Position numbers and translations under genes: made by a program
Assembly: GCA_900318565.1 (NCBI GenBank)
Contig: ONLD01000014.1
Span: forward strand, 1-56,611
Origin: an uncultured Bacteroidales bacterium
GTDB taxonomy: Bacteria > Bacteroidota > Bacteroidia > Bacteroidales > UBA932
DNA: 56,611 nucleotides
Direction of reading: 5' to 3'
The notes under the pieces: generated by a model
Database searches by the model: none
The model's input: only the letters and a program-made list of their open reading frames with translations
Told to the model about the DNA's origin: nothing
Shown: piece after piece, positions 33,907-42,043 of the stretch
Layout: every line of letters starts with the position of its first letter
Position numbering within the stretch: position 1 is the stretch's first letter

Positions 33907-34344
33907 ATGTACCCTGTCAAAAGAAATCAAACCTGGCTTCCCAGTATTTTCAGTGACCTGTTCGACGACGATTTCGCAGTGATGCCCGCAAGGCAGTATG
34001 CTTCCCCGGCAGTCAACATCAAGGAGACCGAAAAAGAGTTCAAGATTGAAATCGCGGCTCCCGGAATGACCAAAGAAGATTTCAACGTGCGCATCGACAA
34101 CGACGACGAACTCGTCATCGCACTCGAGAAGAAGAACAAGAAAGAGGAGAAGGACGAGAAAGGCACCAACTACCTCCGCCGCGAATTCTCCTACACTTCC
34201 TACCACCAGAGCTACACTCTCCCCGAGAACATCGACCTGGACAACATCTCGGCCGAGATGGTCAACGGAGTGCTCAACATCACCCTTCCCAAGAAGGTGG
34301 AAGAGAAGAAAGTTCCGGCTTCCCGCCAGATAGAAGTCAAATAA
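33907..34344 (+). CDS. Hsp20/alpha-crystallin small heat shock protein
   Basis: A 145-aa ATP-independent holdase chaperone. The alpha-crystallin domain runs from about residue 36 to 135: VNIKETEKEFKIEIAAPGMTKEDFNVRI, the loop-rich charged KKNKKEEKDEKG segment, FSYTSYHQSYTLPENID, and the terminal AEMVNGVLNITLPKK with the conserved GVL. It starts with an AGGAG ribosome site about 9 bases upstream. It stands alone and converges with the LytTR regulator gene with 3 bases between the stops. Upstream repeats suggest stress control. Confidence 0.95.
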   Translation: MYPVKRNQTWLPSIFSDLFDDDFAVMPARQYASPAVNIKETEKEFKIEIAAPGMTKEDFNVRIDNDDELVIALEKKNKKEEKDEKGTNYLRREFSYTSYHQSYTLPENIDLDNISAEMVNGVLNITLPKKVEEKKVPASRQIEVK

Positions 34345-34347
34345 GGC

Positions 34348-35070
34348 TTATCCCAGACTACGGTCTCTCAGATAGTCTTTAAGTTCCTGCCGGTAGAGTT
34401 CCCCTACCGGCAGTTTTGTGCTGTCTTCCAGCACGACCTCCCCCTTTCCGACTTCCTTAAGGTGCGCAAGGGAAATGATATACGAACGGTGAATCCGCAT
34501 AAAGCGCGACTCCGGGAGTTTCTCACAAAGAAGCTTCAGGCTCAACAGCACCAGCAGCGGAGCCCCTGCCCCGAGGGTGTATATTTTCACATACTCGCTC
34601 ATACTCTCCACATAGAGAATGTCTTCGAGCCTGACACGGACGGTCTTGTAGTCGGTCTTGAAAAACAGGGCATCGTCAGAGACGCCGCTCTCAATGGAGG
34701 ACTGGGCGTGGAGAGCCTCGAAACGGGCCCTGAGCCTGTCGCAGGACTTGATAAAGTCCGAAAGCGAGAAAGGCTTCAGCAGATAATCGACGGCATCCAC
34801 CTTGAAGCCTTCTACGGCATACTCCGAGTATGCCGTAGTAAACACCACCAGAGGCGCCGCAGCCAGAGTGCGCACGAAGTCCACCCCCGACAGGTCGGGC
34901 ATATTGATGTCCAGGAACATAGCGTCCACGGCCCTTTCCTCCAGCACGGCCCGCGCCTCAAGGGCGCTGCGGCACGAGGCCACCAATTTCAGGAAAGGCA
35001 CTTTGGCTATGTAGGACTCGAGCTGCCTGAGCGCCAGCGGCTCGTCGTCAACGGCAATAACTTTAATCAT
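34348..35070 (-). CDS. LytTR-family response regulator
   Basis: A 240-aa two-component regulator. The receiver domain has the acidic pocket VDDEPLALRQLE and phosphoacceptor Asp54 in FLDINMPDLSGVDF, then TTAYSEYAVEGF and Lys in DYLLKPFSL. Residues about 135-238 are a LytTR DNA-binding domain (IESMSEYVKIYT-like VESMSEYVKIYT, MRIHRSYIISLAHL, LPVGELYRQEL). LytTR proteins bind direct repeats about two helical turns apart; such a pair lies upstream of the kinase gene at 36220. The start overlaps the kinase stop by 4 bases (ATGA). Confidence 0.95.
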   Translation of the reverse strand: MIKVIAVDDEPLALRQLESYIAKVPFLKLVASCRSALEARAVLEERAVDAMFLDINMPDLSGVDFVRTLAAAPLVVFTTAYSEYAVEGFKVDAVDYLLKPFSLSDFIKSCDRLRARFEALHAQSSIESGVSDDALFFKTDYKTVRVRLEDILYVESMSEYVKIYTLGAGAPLLVLLSLKLLCEKLPESRFMRIHRSYIISLAHLKEVGKGEVVLEDSTKLPVGELYRQELKDYLRDRSLG

Positions 35071-36179
35071 AACTGCTTATCTGTTTTGGAGGGCAGCACG
35101 AGCAAAACCTCGTAGGCCTCGGCTGAATCTTCTATGTGGAGGGTGAAATCCTCCCCGTACAGCAACTGAAGTCTCGAGCGCACATTCTCTATCCCCAGGC
35201 CCTTTCCCGACACGGAAGAAGAAGCCGGGAGGCTGTTCACGCAGCGGAATATGACCTTTCCGCCCTCCTGGGCTGCGTTTATGCGCACGAAGCTCCGCTT
35301 CTCATAGCTTATGCCGTGCTTGAAAGCATTCTCCACGAATGATGCAAGCGAGAGCGGAGGCACCTCCGCGCCCTCTTCGGACGCCGGGCGGATATATTCT
35401 ATGGACACAGAATCCGGGAAGCGCAGGCGCATCAGGGAAATATAATGCTCCAGCAAGTCCAGCTCGTCCCGGAGCGGAATCGTGGCCTTGTCGGAGTCGT
35501 AGAGTATGTGCCGCATCATCTTCGACAGCTCCACGATGCTCTCCTTGGCCTTCTCCGGGTCCAGGTCCACAAGGGCGTGGATGTTGTTGAGCGTGTTCAT
35601 AAAGAAATGGGGGTTGATCTGGTAGCGAAGGTATTCCAGCTGGTAGCGCAGGTTTTCCTTCTCCAGTCTTTCCATAGACTCCCGCTCACGGATGCCGCGG
35701 AAATAGAACTTTAGCCCGAGGTTCGCACCCATCATTATCAGCGCGACTACGGCCTCGAGCACGTCAGGCTGCATCGGATGCCTGCCGCCTTCGGGCCCGC
35801 GAGGTCCCCGCGGTCCTTCCGGGCCGAACCCGTCCGGAGCGAAGCCCGGCTCAGGAGGAGGGCCTCCCGCCCCTGGATCTCCGTGGCCGAGGGAGAGATA
35901 AGCCACGAAAAGGCCGAAAAGCAGCACGGAAGCGGCAACATATACTGCCGTCCGCTTATGATAGACAAGCTGCGGAGCCGCCAGGTAATTGTGCAGCAGG
36001 AAAAGCACGAGGAAGGGCAGCAGTCCCAGCCACGACTCCAGCAGGGAGCGGATTTCAAAGCCGGAGCCGTCCAGCAGGCCTGTGACTACGCCACGCAGGC
36101 CGAGCAGCAGGAAAAAGGACGCCCATACCACCAGGTACAAGACGTTTTCCTTTCCGTTTTCTTTCCCTAACAGTTTCAT
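35067..36179 (-). CDS. LytS/YehU-type sensor histidine kinase
   Basis: A 370-aa membrane kinase. The N-terminal third has about four hydrophobic helices (starting VLYLVVWASFFLLLGL). Between the third and fourth lies an unusual Gly/Pro stretch with GPEGPRGPRGPEGG, a short collagen-like G-x-y run. A coiled linker (RERESMERLEKENLRYQLEYL) leads to the His_kinase domain: phospho-His in INPHFFMNTLNNIHALV, N-box ENAFKHGI, and G-box GKGLGIENVRSRL. The ATG at 36179 was chosen over one six codons upstream because a TATTTTTG box ends 5 bases before it. It pairs with the overlapping LytTR gene and faces a cell-envelope operon. Confidence 0.92.
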   Translation of the reverse strand: MKLLGKENGKENVLYLVVWASFFLLLGLRGVVTGLLDGSGFEIRSLLESWLGLLPFLVLFLLHNYLAAPQLVYHKRTAVYVAASVLLFGLFVAYLSLGHGDPGAGGPPPEPGFAPDGFGPEGPRGPRGPEGGRHPMQPDVLEAVVALIMMGANLGLKFYFRGIRERESMERLEKENLRYQLEYLRYQINPHFFMNTLNNIHALVDLDPEKAKESIVELSKMMRHILYDSDKATIPLRDELDLLEHYISLMRLRFPDSVSIEYIRPASEEGAEVPPLSLASFVENAFKHGISYEKRSFVRINAAQEGGKVIFRCVNSLPASSSVSGKGLGIENVRSRLQLLYGEDFTLHIEDSAEAYEVLLVLPSKTDKQL

Positions 36180-36184
36180 ATCTG

Positions 36185-36192
36185 CAAAAATA
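36185..36192 (-). promoter_or_regulatory. -7 box of the kinase-regulator operon
   Basis: Minus-strand TATTTTTG, ending 5 bases before the kinase ATG. Confidence 0.5.
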
Positions 36193-36219
36193 GGCAATAA
36201 AGAGCAAAGTAAAATCCCG

Positions 36220-36251
36220 TTCGCTGAAAAAAAAGCGGGCTTTCGCTGAAA
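36220..36251. promoter_or_regulatory. 22-bp-phased direct repeat, candidate LytTR binding site
   Basis: TTCGCTGAAA at 36220-36229 and again at 36242-36251. The 22-base spacing (two helical turns) is what LytTR dimers use. The second copy ends 2 bases before the -33 TTTG of the + strand operon and both lie upstream of the kinase promoter. Confidence 0.55.
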
Positions 36252-36253
36252 CT

Positions 36254-36285
36254 TTTGTTTTACGGCCGGAATCTTGCTTAATTTG
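36254..36285 (+). promoter_or_regulatory. Promoter of the DUF4353-VTC operon
   Basis: TTTG (36254-36257), 20 bases, then TTAATTTG (36278-36285), one base off TAnnTTTG. The ATG follows 19 bases later. Confidence 0.55.
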
Positions 36286-36304
36286 CACAGAAAAGATTTT
36301 TGTT

Positions 36305-37992
36305 ATGAAACGTGTACTGATTTTTTCTTTGCTTGCATTCGCAATTTCTTGCGCAGGCTGCTCGAAAGACAGGATATCCACCACCGAAGAGCCGGTGGAT
36401 ACCTCGGCCGTGGATAACGACGAGCCCGAAGAGCAGCTGGGAGACAATGACGACATTTCCTCGGTCAGCTTCGACCGCACGATTAATATAGTATGGTCGG
36501 GCAGCGCTGCGAGCGTGGACGGGGACGAAGGCGGCCTTGTGAGCGTCAGCGGAGCGGCCGTGACCGTAAACAACACGACCCAGGAAGTCATACGCTACTG
36601 CCTTTCCGGCGAGTCCGCAGCGGGCAGCTTCAAGCTCTATAGTTCACGCAAGCAAGCCATAGTGCTGCAGGGTCTCAAGCTCACCGGTGCCAGCGGCGCC
36701 GCCATCAACAACCAGAGCAAGAAGCGCACTTTCGTGGTAGTTGAGGGCGAGAATTCGCTTGCCGACGCCGCCACCTACTCAACCGCCGAGGGCGAAGACG
36801 AGAAAGCTGCATTCTTCAGCGAAGGGCAGCTGGTGTTCAGCGGCACGGGAAGCCTCAGCGTGACTGCCACAGGCAAGGCCGGCATCACTTCCGACGACTA
36901 CCTGCGCTTTATGGGCAGCCAGAGCATTACAGCGAACTCCACTGCAGGCCACGCGCTGCGCGGCAAGGACGCCGTCCGCATCGATGACGGCACCCTGACC
37001 CTGGGCGCCACCGCCGCCGGCAAGAAAGGCATAAGCTCCGACGGCGCCGTGACCATCAACGGCGGCGCTACGGTGATTACCGTCAGCGGCGGCACCGTGG
37101 CCGAGCAGGTCACGTCCGGGAGCAGCACCACAACCGAATACACCGGTTCGGCCGGCGTCAAAGCGGACTCTACCTTCGTGATGAACGCAGGCACCCTCAG
37201 CATAACCAACTCCGGACAGGGAGGCAAAGGTATCAGCGGCGATATGCAGGGCATCTTCGCCGGCGGCACGGTCAGCGTCAAAGTGACCTGCAGCAACTAT
37301 GGCAGTTCTGCGACCAAGGCAGGTCCCGGCGGTGGCGGATGGGGCCCATCAAGTTCGACGGCGACATCACCATCAGCGGCGGCAGCATCTCAGTCAGCGC
37401 CGCAAGCCACGAGGCCATCGAATCGAAGGGCAAGCTGACAGTGACCGGAGGCGTGCTGTATGCCTACTCCGCAAGCGATGATGCCATCAATTCAGCAGGC
37501 GATATGTCCCTCTCGGGCGGCTATGTGTGCGGATGGTCGGCAGGCAACGACGGCATCGACGCCAACGGCAATCTAAATATCGAAGGCGCCACGGTATATG
37601 CAGTGTGCACCAAGGGCTCGCCTGAAGTGGCCCTCGACGCCAACACCGAAGGCGGCAAGAAGCTCTACCTCAAGAGCGGCACGGTGATTGCCGTCGGCGG
37701 CCTGGAATCGGGCAGCAGCATCACCGGCAGCGCCTACAGCGCAAGCGGCTGGAGCAAAGGCGCCTGGCTGACGCTCTACGACTCCTCTTCCAATCCAATG
37801 ATCTCCTTCAAGACGCCTTCCTCCGGCAGTTCGCTGGTGGTCTATTCCGGCGGCAAGAGCGTCTCTCTCAAATCCGGCTCCACCCTAAGCGGCGAGCGTT
37901 CCATCTGGGACGGCAACGGTGCCTGCGAAGGCTCGGCAAGCGGCGGAAGCAACGTGTCTTTAAGCAGCTATTCATCTAATTCCCGCCGGTAA
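36305..37992 (+). pseudogene. Carbohydrate-binding-type (DUF4353-like) lipoprotein, frameshifted
   Basis: The first frame encodes a lipoprotein signal (ending SCAGC), an acidic spacer and a repetitive beta-helix-like domain (AGKKGISSDGAVTINGG; GKGISGDMQGIFAGG) typical of the 'carbohydrate-binding domain' DUF4353 proteins. Near 37339-37347, in a GGGGCCC run, the coding frame changes; the second frame continues the same repeats (SHEAIESKGKLTVTGG; NDGIDANGNLNIEG) to 37992. One extra base would restore about 562 residues. As with cstA, it may be a true mutation or an assembly error. It is the first gene of an operon with the VTC and DUF4956 genes, behind a candidate LytTR site. The TAA overlaps the next ATG (TAATG). 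Confidence 0.8.
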
Positions 37993-38399
37993 TGAAAAGA
38001 ATACTCACCCTTGCGGCGGCTCTGCTGCTCGCCCTGCCTCTCCTGCAAGCCCAGGAAGTGCAGAAAATCAACAAGAAGAACCTGGTCATCAAGGAATGGA
38101 ACACCGACGCCAGGACCAACGCCCGCGTACTCGACCACGTGACCACCTACAGCCCCGAAGGCAAGAAGATAGAGGAAATCGAGTATTCCGGAAGCCGCCA
38201 GAAATGGCGCAAGCGCTACGAATACGGCGCCGACGGGAAAGTCTCCCGCGAGCTGATTTACAATGAATACAACAAGCTTGAAGCGGTAAAGAAATACACC
38301 TACAACGAGTTCGGCCGCAAGCACACTCAGTACAATTACGACGGCCGCGGCAAGCTCCAGACAATCAAGGTTTTTGAATACATTACCCAAGATGTTTAA
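37992..38399 (+). CDS. Small secreted protein with RHS/YD-like beta repeats, function unknown
   Basis: A 135-aa protein with a cleavable signal peptide (LAAALLLALPLLQAQ). The mature part is made of strands with charged and aromatic residues, such as GKKIEEIEYSGSRQKWRKRYEYGADGKV and YNEFGRKHTQYNYDGRGKLQ, resembling short repeats of the YD/toxin-repeat kind seen in small Bacteroidota secreted proteins. I do not recognise a named family. It starts on the last base of the upstream stop and its 3' end overlaps the VTC gene, so it belongs to the same operon and may act with those envelope proteins. Confidence 0.75.
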   Translation: MKRILTLAAALLLALPLLQAQEVQKINKKNLVIKEWNTDARTNARVLDHVTTYSPEGKKIEEIEYSGSRQKWRKRYEYGADGKVSRELIYNEYNKLEAVKKYTYNEFGRKHTQYNYDGRGKLQTIKVFEYITQDV

Positions 38400-39162
38400 G
38401 GAAGTACTGGCAGGACTGGGAAGCATATCCCTGGAGGAGATGGACGGGGTGAAACTGATGAACCGTACGGATTCGAAGTTCCTCACCGACCAGGCCACGC
38501 TCCTCGGGATACTCGCCGACGCCGGCGCCCAAGGATACAGGGCCCTGGAGACGGAAGGCTCCAAAATAGCCACCTACGACACCCTGTACTACGATACCCC
38601 GGCGCTGCAGATGTTCCTGGACCACCACAACCGACGTCTGGTAAGGCAGAAGGTGCGCACTCGCATCTATGTGGACTCCGGCATTGGATTTCTGGAAATC
38701 AAGCGCAAGAACAACCACGGGAGGACCAAGAAAAAGCGCCTGGAAATCCCCGTCGCGGAATTCAAGGATTTCAGCTCGGACGACGGCGCCTGCGCATTCC
38801 TGGAAGAGAAATCTGCCTACAGCGCCTCTCAGCTGAGCCCTTCGCTGGAAACCGTGTTCAGACGCATAACCCTGGTCAACCCCGCAATGAGCGAAAGGCT
38901 CACGATTGACAGCCGCCTGGGTTTCCGCAACCCGCGGACGGGAAGGGAGGCATCGCTGCGGGACGCCGTAATAATAGAACTGAAGCAGGACGGAAGGGCG
39001 GAAAGCCCTATGCGCAAGATTCTTCTGGACCACAGGGTGAAACCCGTCAGGATAAGCAAATACTGCATAGGCGTCACGCTCACGGACCCGGACGTCAAGT
39101 CCAACCGCTTCAAGCTTAAAATCAGACGGATAGAAAAACAAATAAACAACAAACTGATATGA
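38374..39162 (+). CDS. VTC-domain (polyphosphate polymerase-like) protein
   Basis: A 262-aa cytoplasmic protein with the VTC tunnel-domain pattern: basic entry NRTDSKFLTD, TYDTLYYDTPALQMFLDHHNRRL, KVRTRIYVDSGIGFLEIKRKNNHGRTKKKR with the clustered Arg/Lys, and C-terminal VIIELKQDG and RISKYCIGV. In yeast Vtc4 this domain makes polyphosphate from ATP; bacterial members are annotated by similarity and many are linked to DUF4956 genes, as here. The start may be 38374 or the ATG at 38392 (MFKEVLAG), which overlaps the previous stop by 8 bases. It overlaps the DUF4956 gene by 4 bases. Confidence 0.87.
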   Translation: MNTLPKMFKEVLAGLGSISLEEMDGVKLMNRTDSKFLTDQATLLGILADAGAQGYRALETEGSKIATYDTLYYDTPALQMFLDHHNRRLVRQKVRTRIYVDSGIGFLEIKRKNNHGRTKKKRLEIPVAEFKDFSSDDGACAFLEEKSAYSASQLSPSLETVFRRITLVNPAMSERLTIDSRLGFRNPRTGREASLRDAVIIELKQDGRAESPMRKILLDHRVKPVRISKYCIGVTLTDPDVKSNRFKLKIRRIEKQINNKLI

Positions 39163-39923
39163 CACTTACCGATTTGCAGGGCGGCTTCGACCTCGCCGAC
39201 GAGAATGTGCTGGATGTCCAGACCATCACCGATGCAATGATGACCACCACCCAGAGCCTGACAGAACTCGGCCTGAGATTCTTCCTCAACCTTGCCGTGT
39301 GCTGGCTGCTCGTACAATTCTTCTACTACCGCAAAAGCCGCAGGCGCGACTACTACTTCACTTTCGTAGTATTCTCGTCCGCAATGCTGCTGCTTCTCTT
39401 TATGATGGGCAACGCCGAGGTGGGCGTGGGCCTCACCCTGGGCCTTTTCGCTATTTTCGGAGTCATCCGCTACCGCACCGAGACCGTGCCTATCCGCGAG
39501 ATGACCTACCTGTTCATCATCATCGCGGTGGCGGCGGTCAACGGCCTCTCGCCTCTTTACAAACTGGAAGGGCTGGACACCGACTTCCCGCACTACGCCC
39601 TCAGCTGGGGCTCGCTCGCCGTACTTGCGGCATCCAACATCCTGGTAATCGGCCTTGTCTGGCTCCTGGAAAACGGGCTTTCACGCCCCCAGAACGCTAC
39701 CCGGCTCGTGCTCTACGACCGCATTGACCTTATCGTGCCCCAGAAGCGCGCAGAGCTCATCGCGGACCTCGAGAAAAGGACAGGCGTCAAAGTGGATTCG
39801 GTCGAAATCGGCCACGTAGATTTCCTCCGCGACGCCGCCTACATCAAGGTACAATACACCCTCGGGAAGGGCGAAAGCTCCACTATAGGGGAACTCACCA
39901 AAGCTAAAGACTTCGTGCAATGA
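39159..39923 (+). CDS. DUF4956 membrane protein
   Basis: A 254-aa protein with about four transmembrane helices in residues 40-165 (FFLNLAVCWLLVQFFYYR; YYFTFVVFSSAMLLLLFMMG; VGLGLTLGLFAIFGVIRYRTE; LAVLAASNILVIGLVWLL). The motif FAIFGVIRYRTETVPIREMTYLF is characteristic of DUF4956. A soluble C-terminal part of about 80 residues (KRAELIADLEKRTGVKVDSVEIGHVDF) resembles a small regulatory alpha-beta domain. DUF4956 genes commonly accompany VTC-domain genes; the pair may handle polyphosphate or another polyanion at the membrane, but this is not shown. It overlaps both neighbours by 4 bases. Confidence 0.9.
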   Translation: MTLTDLQGGFDLADENVLDVQTITDAMMTTTQSLTELGLRFFLNLAVCWLLVQFFYYRKSRRRDYYFTFVVFSSAMLLLLFMMGNAEVGVGLTLGLFAIFGVIRYRTETVPIREMTYLFIIIAVAAVNGLSPLYKLEGLDTDFPHYALSWGSLAVLAASNILVIGLVWLLENGLSRPQNATRLVLYDRIDLIVPQKRAELIADLEKRTGVKVDSVEIGHVDFLRDAAYIKVQYTLGKGESSTIGELTKAKDFVQ

Positions 39924-40720
39924 AAAAGATCCTGACCATCCCCGTCTGCCTGATGCTGGCCGTGCTTCCGGCCGCGGGGCAGGGCACGGCCAGCGCCCTG
40001 AGCAGCGATTTCCGCACCCGCACCGCCATCGAACTGGACTGGAAACTGGCCAAGGGACTCCACCTTGACGCCGGCTACCAGCTGCGCACCCAGGGCACCT
40101 TCTCCAGCCTGGACCGTCACCAGCTAGAGATCGGGCTGAGCTACAAGATTACCGACTGGCTGAAGGCGGGCGCCGGCTACACTTTCATCTACCACCACCG
40201 TCTCAATGCCGGAGAATGGACGCCGCGGCACCGTCTGGACGCGAGCCTGACCTTCAGCTACAAGACAGGCGACTGGCGCTTCTCGCTGAAGGAGCAGCTG
40301 CGACTTACCCACAAGACTGAGAGCTTGAATCCATATCAGGAAGTGCGCAATCCCCTGCTGTTGAAGTCCCGAATCAAAGTGCAGTACAAGGGTTGGAAGC
40401 CTGTGGAGCCATACGCTTACATCGAGGCCCGAAACATTTTCAACGACCCCAGCCTCAGCGCCACCTGGAGCACTACGAGCCTCGCCTACTCCGACTACCG
40501 GTTCGGCGGCTATGACGATGCCTATTTCAACCGTATCCGAGGCGCCCTCGGCGTGGAATGGAAACTCTCGAAGCGCTCCGCCCTGGACATATATGCTATG
40601 CTGGACTACTGCTACGACAAGAACATCGACACGGACAAGACCGGCACCTACCTGAAATCCCTGACCTGGGACAGGTCCCTCAACACAATAATCGGAATAG
40701 GCTACAAGTTCTCCTTCTAG
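39920..40720 (+). CDS. DUF2490 outer-membrane beta-barrel-like protein
   Basis: A 266-aa secreted protein (signal ending LPAAGQ). The mature part is a series of amphipathic strands with aromatic girdles (IELDWKLAKGLHLDAGYQLRTQ; HQLEIGLSYKITDWLKAGAGYTFIYHH) ending in GIGYKFSF, the C-terminal aromatic residue expected of outer-membrane barrels. It matches DUF2490. It is the last gene of the 36305 operon, overlaps the DUF4956 gene by 4 bases, and converges with the NamZ-like gene (3-base gap). Confidence 0.85.
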   Translation: MKKILTIPVCLMLAVLPAAGQGTASALSSDFRTRTAIELDWKLAKGLHLDAGYQLRTQGTFSSLDRHQLEIGLSYKITDWLKAGAGYTFIYHHRLNAGEWTPRHRLDASLTFSYKTGDWRFSLKEQLRLTHKTESLNPYQEVRNPLLLKSRIKVQYKGWKPVEPYAYIEARNIFNDPSLSATWSTTSLAYSDYRFGGYDDAYFNRIRGALGVEWKLSKRSALDIYAMLDYCYDKNIDTDKTGTYLKSLTWDRSLNTIIGIGYKFSF

Positions 40721-40723
40721 GAG

Positions 40724-41992
40724 CTACGGATAAAGCAGATAAGGCCTGCGCTGCTCCAGGAAACGCTCCGTATCCTGACGCCAGCAGGCCTTTATTGCGT
40801 CCGCAGGCTCCCCGCGAAGAATCATATCCCGCACGTAATCCACTCCCACCTGCAGCTCGAAATGCCTGCGGCGCATAAAGAAGGCGCTGTCGGAGGGGAA
40901 ATGCGCCAGGGCATCCTGCAGATAGCTGAGGTCTATGCCTTTTGCCCAGATATCCTCCAGTGGCCTCCCCCTCAGGTCTTCTCCATAGCAAAGCTCGTCC
41001 TGGTAGCGAGGATGCCGCGCCCCAGGGATGCTGCGGGGCGTGAAACTGAACTCCTTACCCTGGATCAGAGGATGACCGTAGATCTCGAAAGGCCAGGGAG
41101 TGCCGCGCCCCGCCGTCACGTTGGTGCCTTCGAAGAAACAGGTGGAGCTGTAAAGATAAATCGAGCGCATATCTTTAAGGTTGGGCGAAGGAGGCACTAT
41201 CAGCGTGCAGTGCATATCGTGACGGTATCCCTTGCAGGGTATCACAGTCAGGTCGCATTTCAGTGAGTCCCGGAGCCATCCTTCCCCGTTCATCATCAGC
41301 GCCAGCTCCCCGAGCGTCATACCGTGCACCATCGCTACGGGAAGCGAGCCTATGCCGGATTTGAAGCGCATATCCAGTATGGGGCCGTCCACGTAGAAGC
41401 CGTTCGGATTGGGCCGGTCGAGCACGATGACCTGCTTGCCATACAGCGCGCAGGCGTCCATAAGGTGCTGCATCGTGACGTAATACGTATAGTAGCGGAG
41501 GCCGACGTCCTGGATGTCCACAAGGAGCACGTCAAAGCGCCCCATATCTTCCGCCGAGGGCATAGGTTCACCGCCGGAGTAAAGCGAAAGGATGGGCACG
41601 CCGGTCTTCTCGTCCACGCCGGAGTCCACGTGCTGCCCGGCGTCGGCAGCGCCTCGGAAGCCGTGTTCCGGAGAGAAGATAGCCGCCAGGTCAACGCCTT
41701 TTTCCAGCAGCACGTCCACAAGATGCGGCCCGTACTCGACGGGACGCGCAGTGTCCGAGGGTTGCCCGAAAGGCACGCCGGCGGATGCTTCCGTGACTTC
41801 CTGCCCGCCCTGCAGGCACCAGTTCACGACCTTGTCGCCCACGATGCCGCTCTGGTTGCTGAGCACCGCCACGCGCCGTCCCTCCAGGAGGGGCAGATAT
41901 TCTTCAAATCTTTCGTCGCCAAGCACCACCCGATTGGGTCCGCAGGCACATATCACGGCCAGAATAACCGCCAGGACTACTGCTTTTCTCAT
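40724..41992 (-). CDS. namZ: DUF1343 lipoprotein, exo-beta-N-acetylmuramidase NamZ-like
   Basis: A 422-aa protein with a lipoprotein signal (AVICAC). It has the DUF1343 hallmarks: RRVAVLSNQSGIV, FSPEHGFRGAADAG, VPILSLYSGG, FDVLLVDIQDVGLRYYTYYVTM, VLDRPNPNGFYVDGPIL and YSSTCFFEGTNVTAGRGTPWPFE, where the Glu and Asp residues form the active site in NamZ. Characterised NamZ enzymes release terminal MurNAc from peptidoglycan fragments. The ATG at 41992 begins the signal peptide 4 bases after a TATATTTG box; an ATG seven codons upstream lies in the promoter. It is divergent from an APH-fold kinase that could act on released amino sugars. Confidence 0.9.
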   Translation of the reverse strand: MRKAVVLAVILAVICACGPNRVVLGDERFEEYLPLLEGRRVAVLSNQSGIVGDKVVNWCLQGGQEVTEASAGVPFGQPSDTARPVEYGPHLVDVLLEKGVDLAAIFSPEHGFRGAADAGQHVDSGVDEKTGVPILSLYSGGEPMPSAEDMGRFDVLLVDIQDVGLRYYTYYVTMQHLMDACALYGKQVIVLDRPNPNGFYVDGPILDMRFKSGIGSLPVAMVHGMTLGELALMMNGEGWLRDSLKCDLTVIPCKGYRHDMHCTLIVPPSPNLKDMRSIYLYSSTCFFEGTNVTAGRGTPWPFEIYGHPLIQGKEFSFTPRSIPGARHPRYQDELCYGEDLRGRPLEDIWAKGIDLSYLQDALAHFPSDSAFFMRRRHFELQVGVDYVRDMILRGEPADAIKACWRQDTERFLEQRRPYLLYP

Positions 41993-41996
41993 ATCG

Positions 41997-42024
41997 CAAA
42001 TATAGAAAAACATTGCTATATTTG
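41997..42024. promoter_or_regulatory. Back-to-back -7 boxes in a 9-bp inverted repeat (namZ/kinase)
   Basis: CAAATATAG (41997-42005) mirrors CTATATTTG (42016-42024) with 10 bases between. The left half read on the minus strand is TATATTTG, 4 bases before the namZ ATG; the right half is TATATTTG, 19 bases before the kinase ATG. No -33 element is clear on either side. Confidence 0.6.
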
Positions 42025-42043
42025 TACACTGACTACAATTGAT

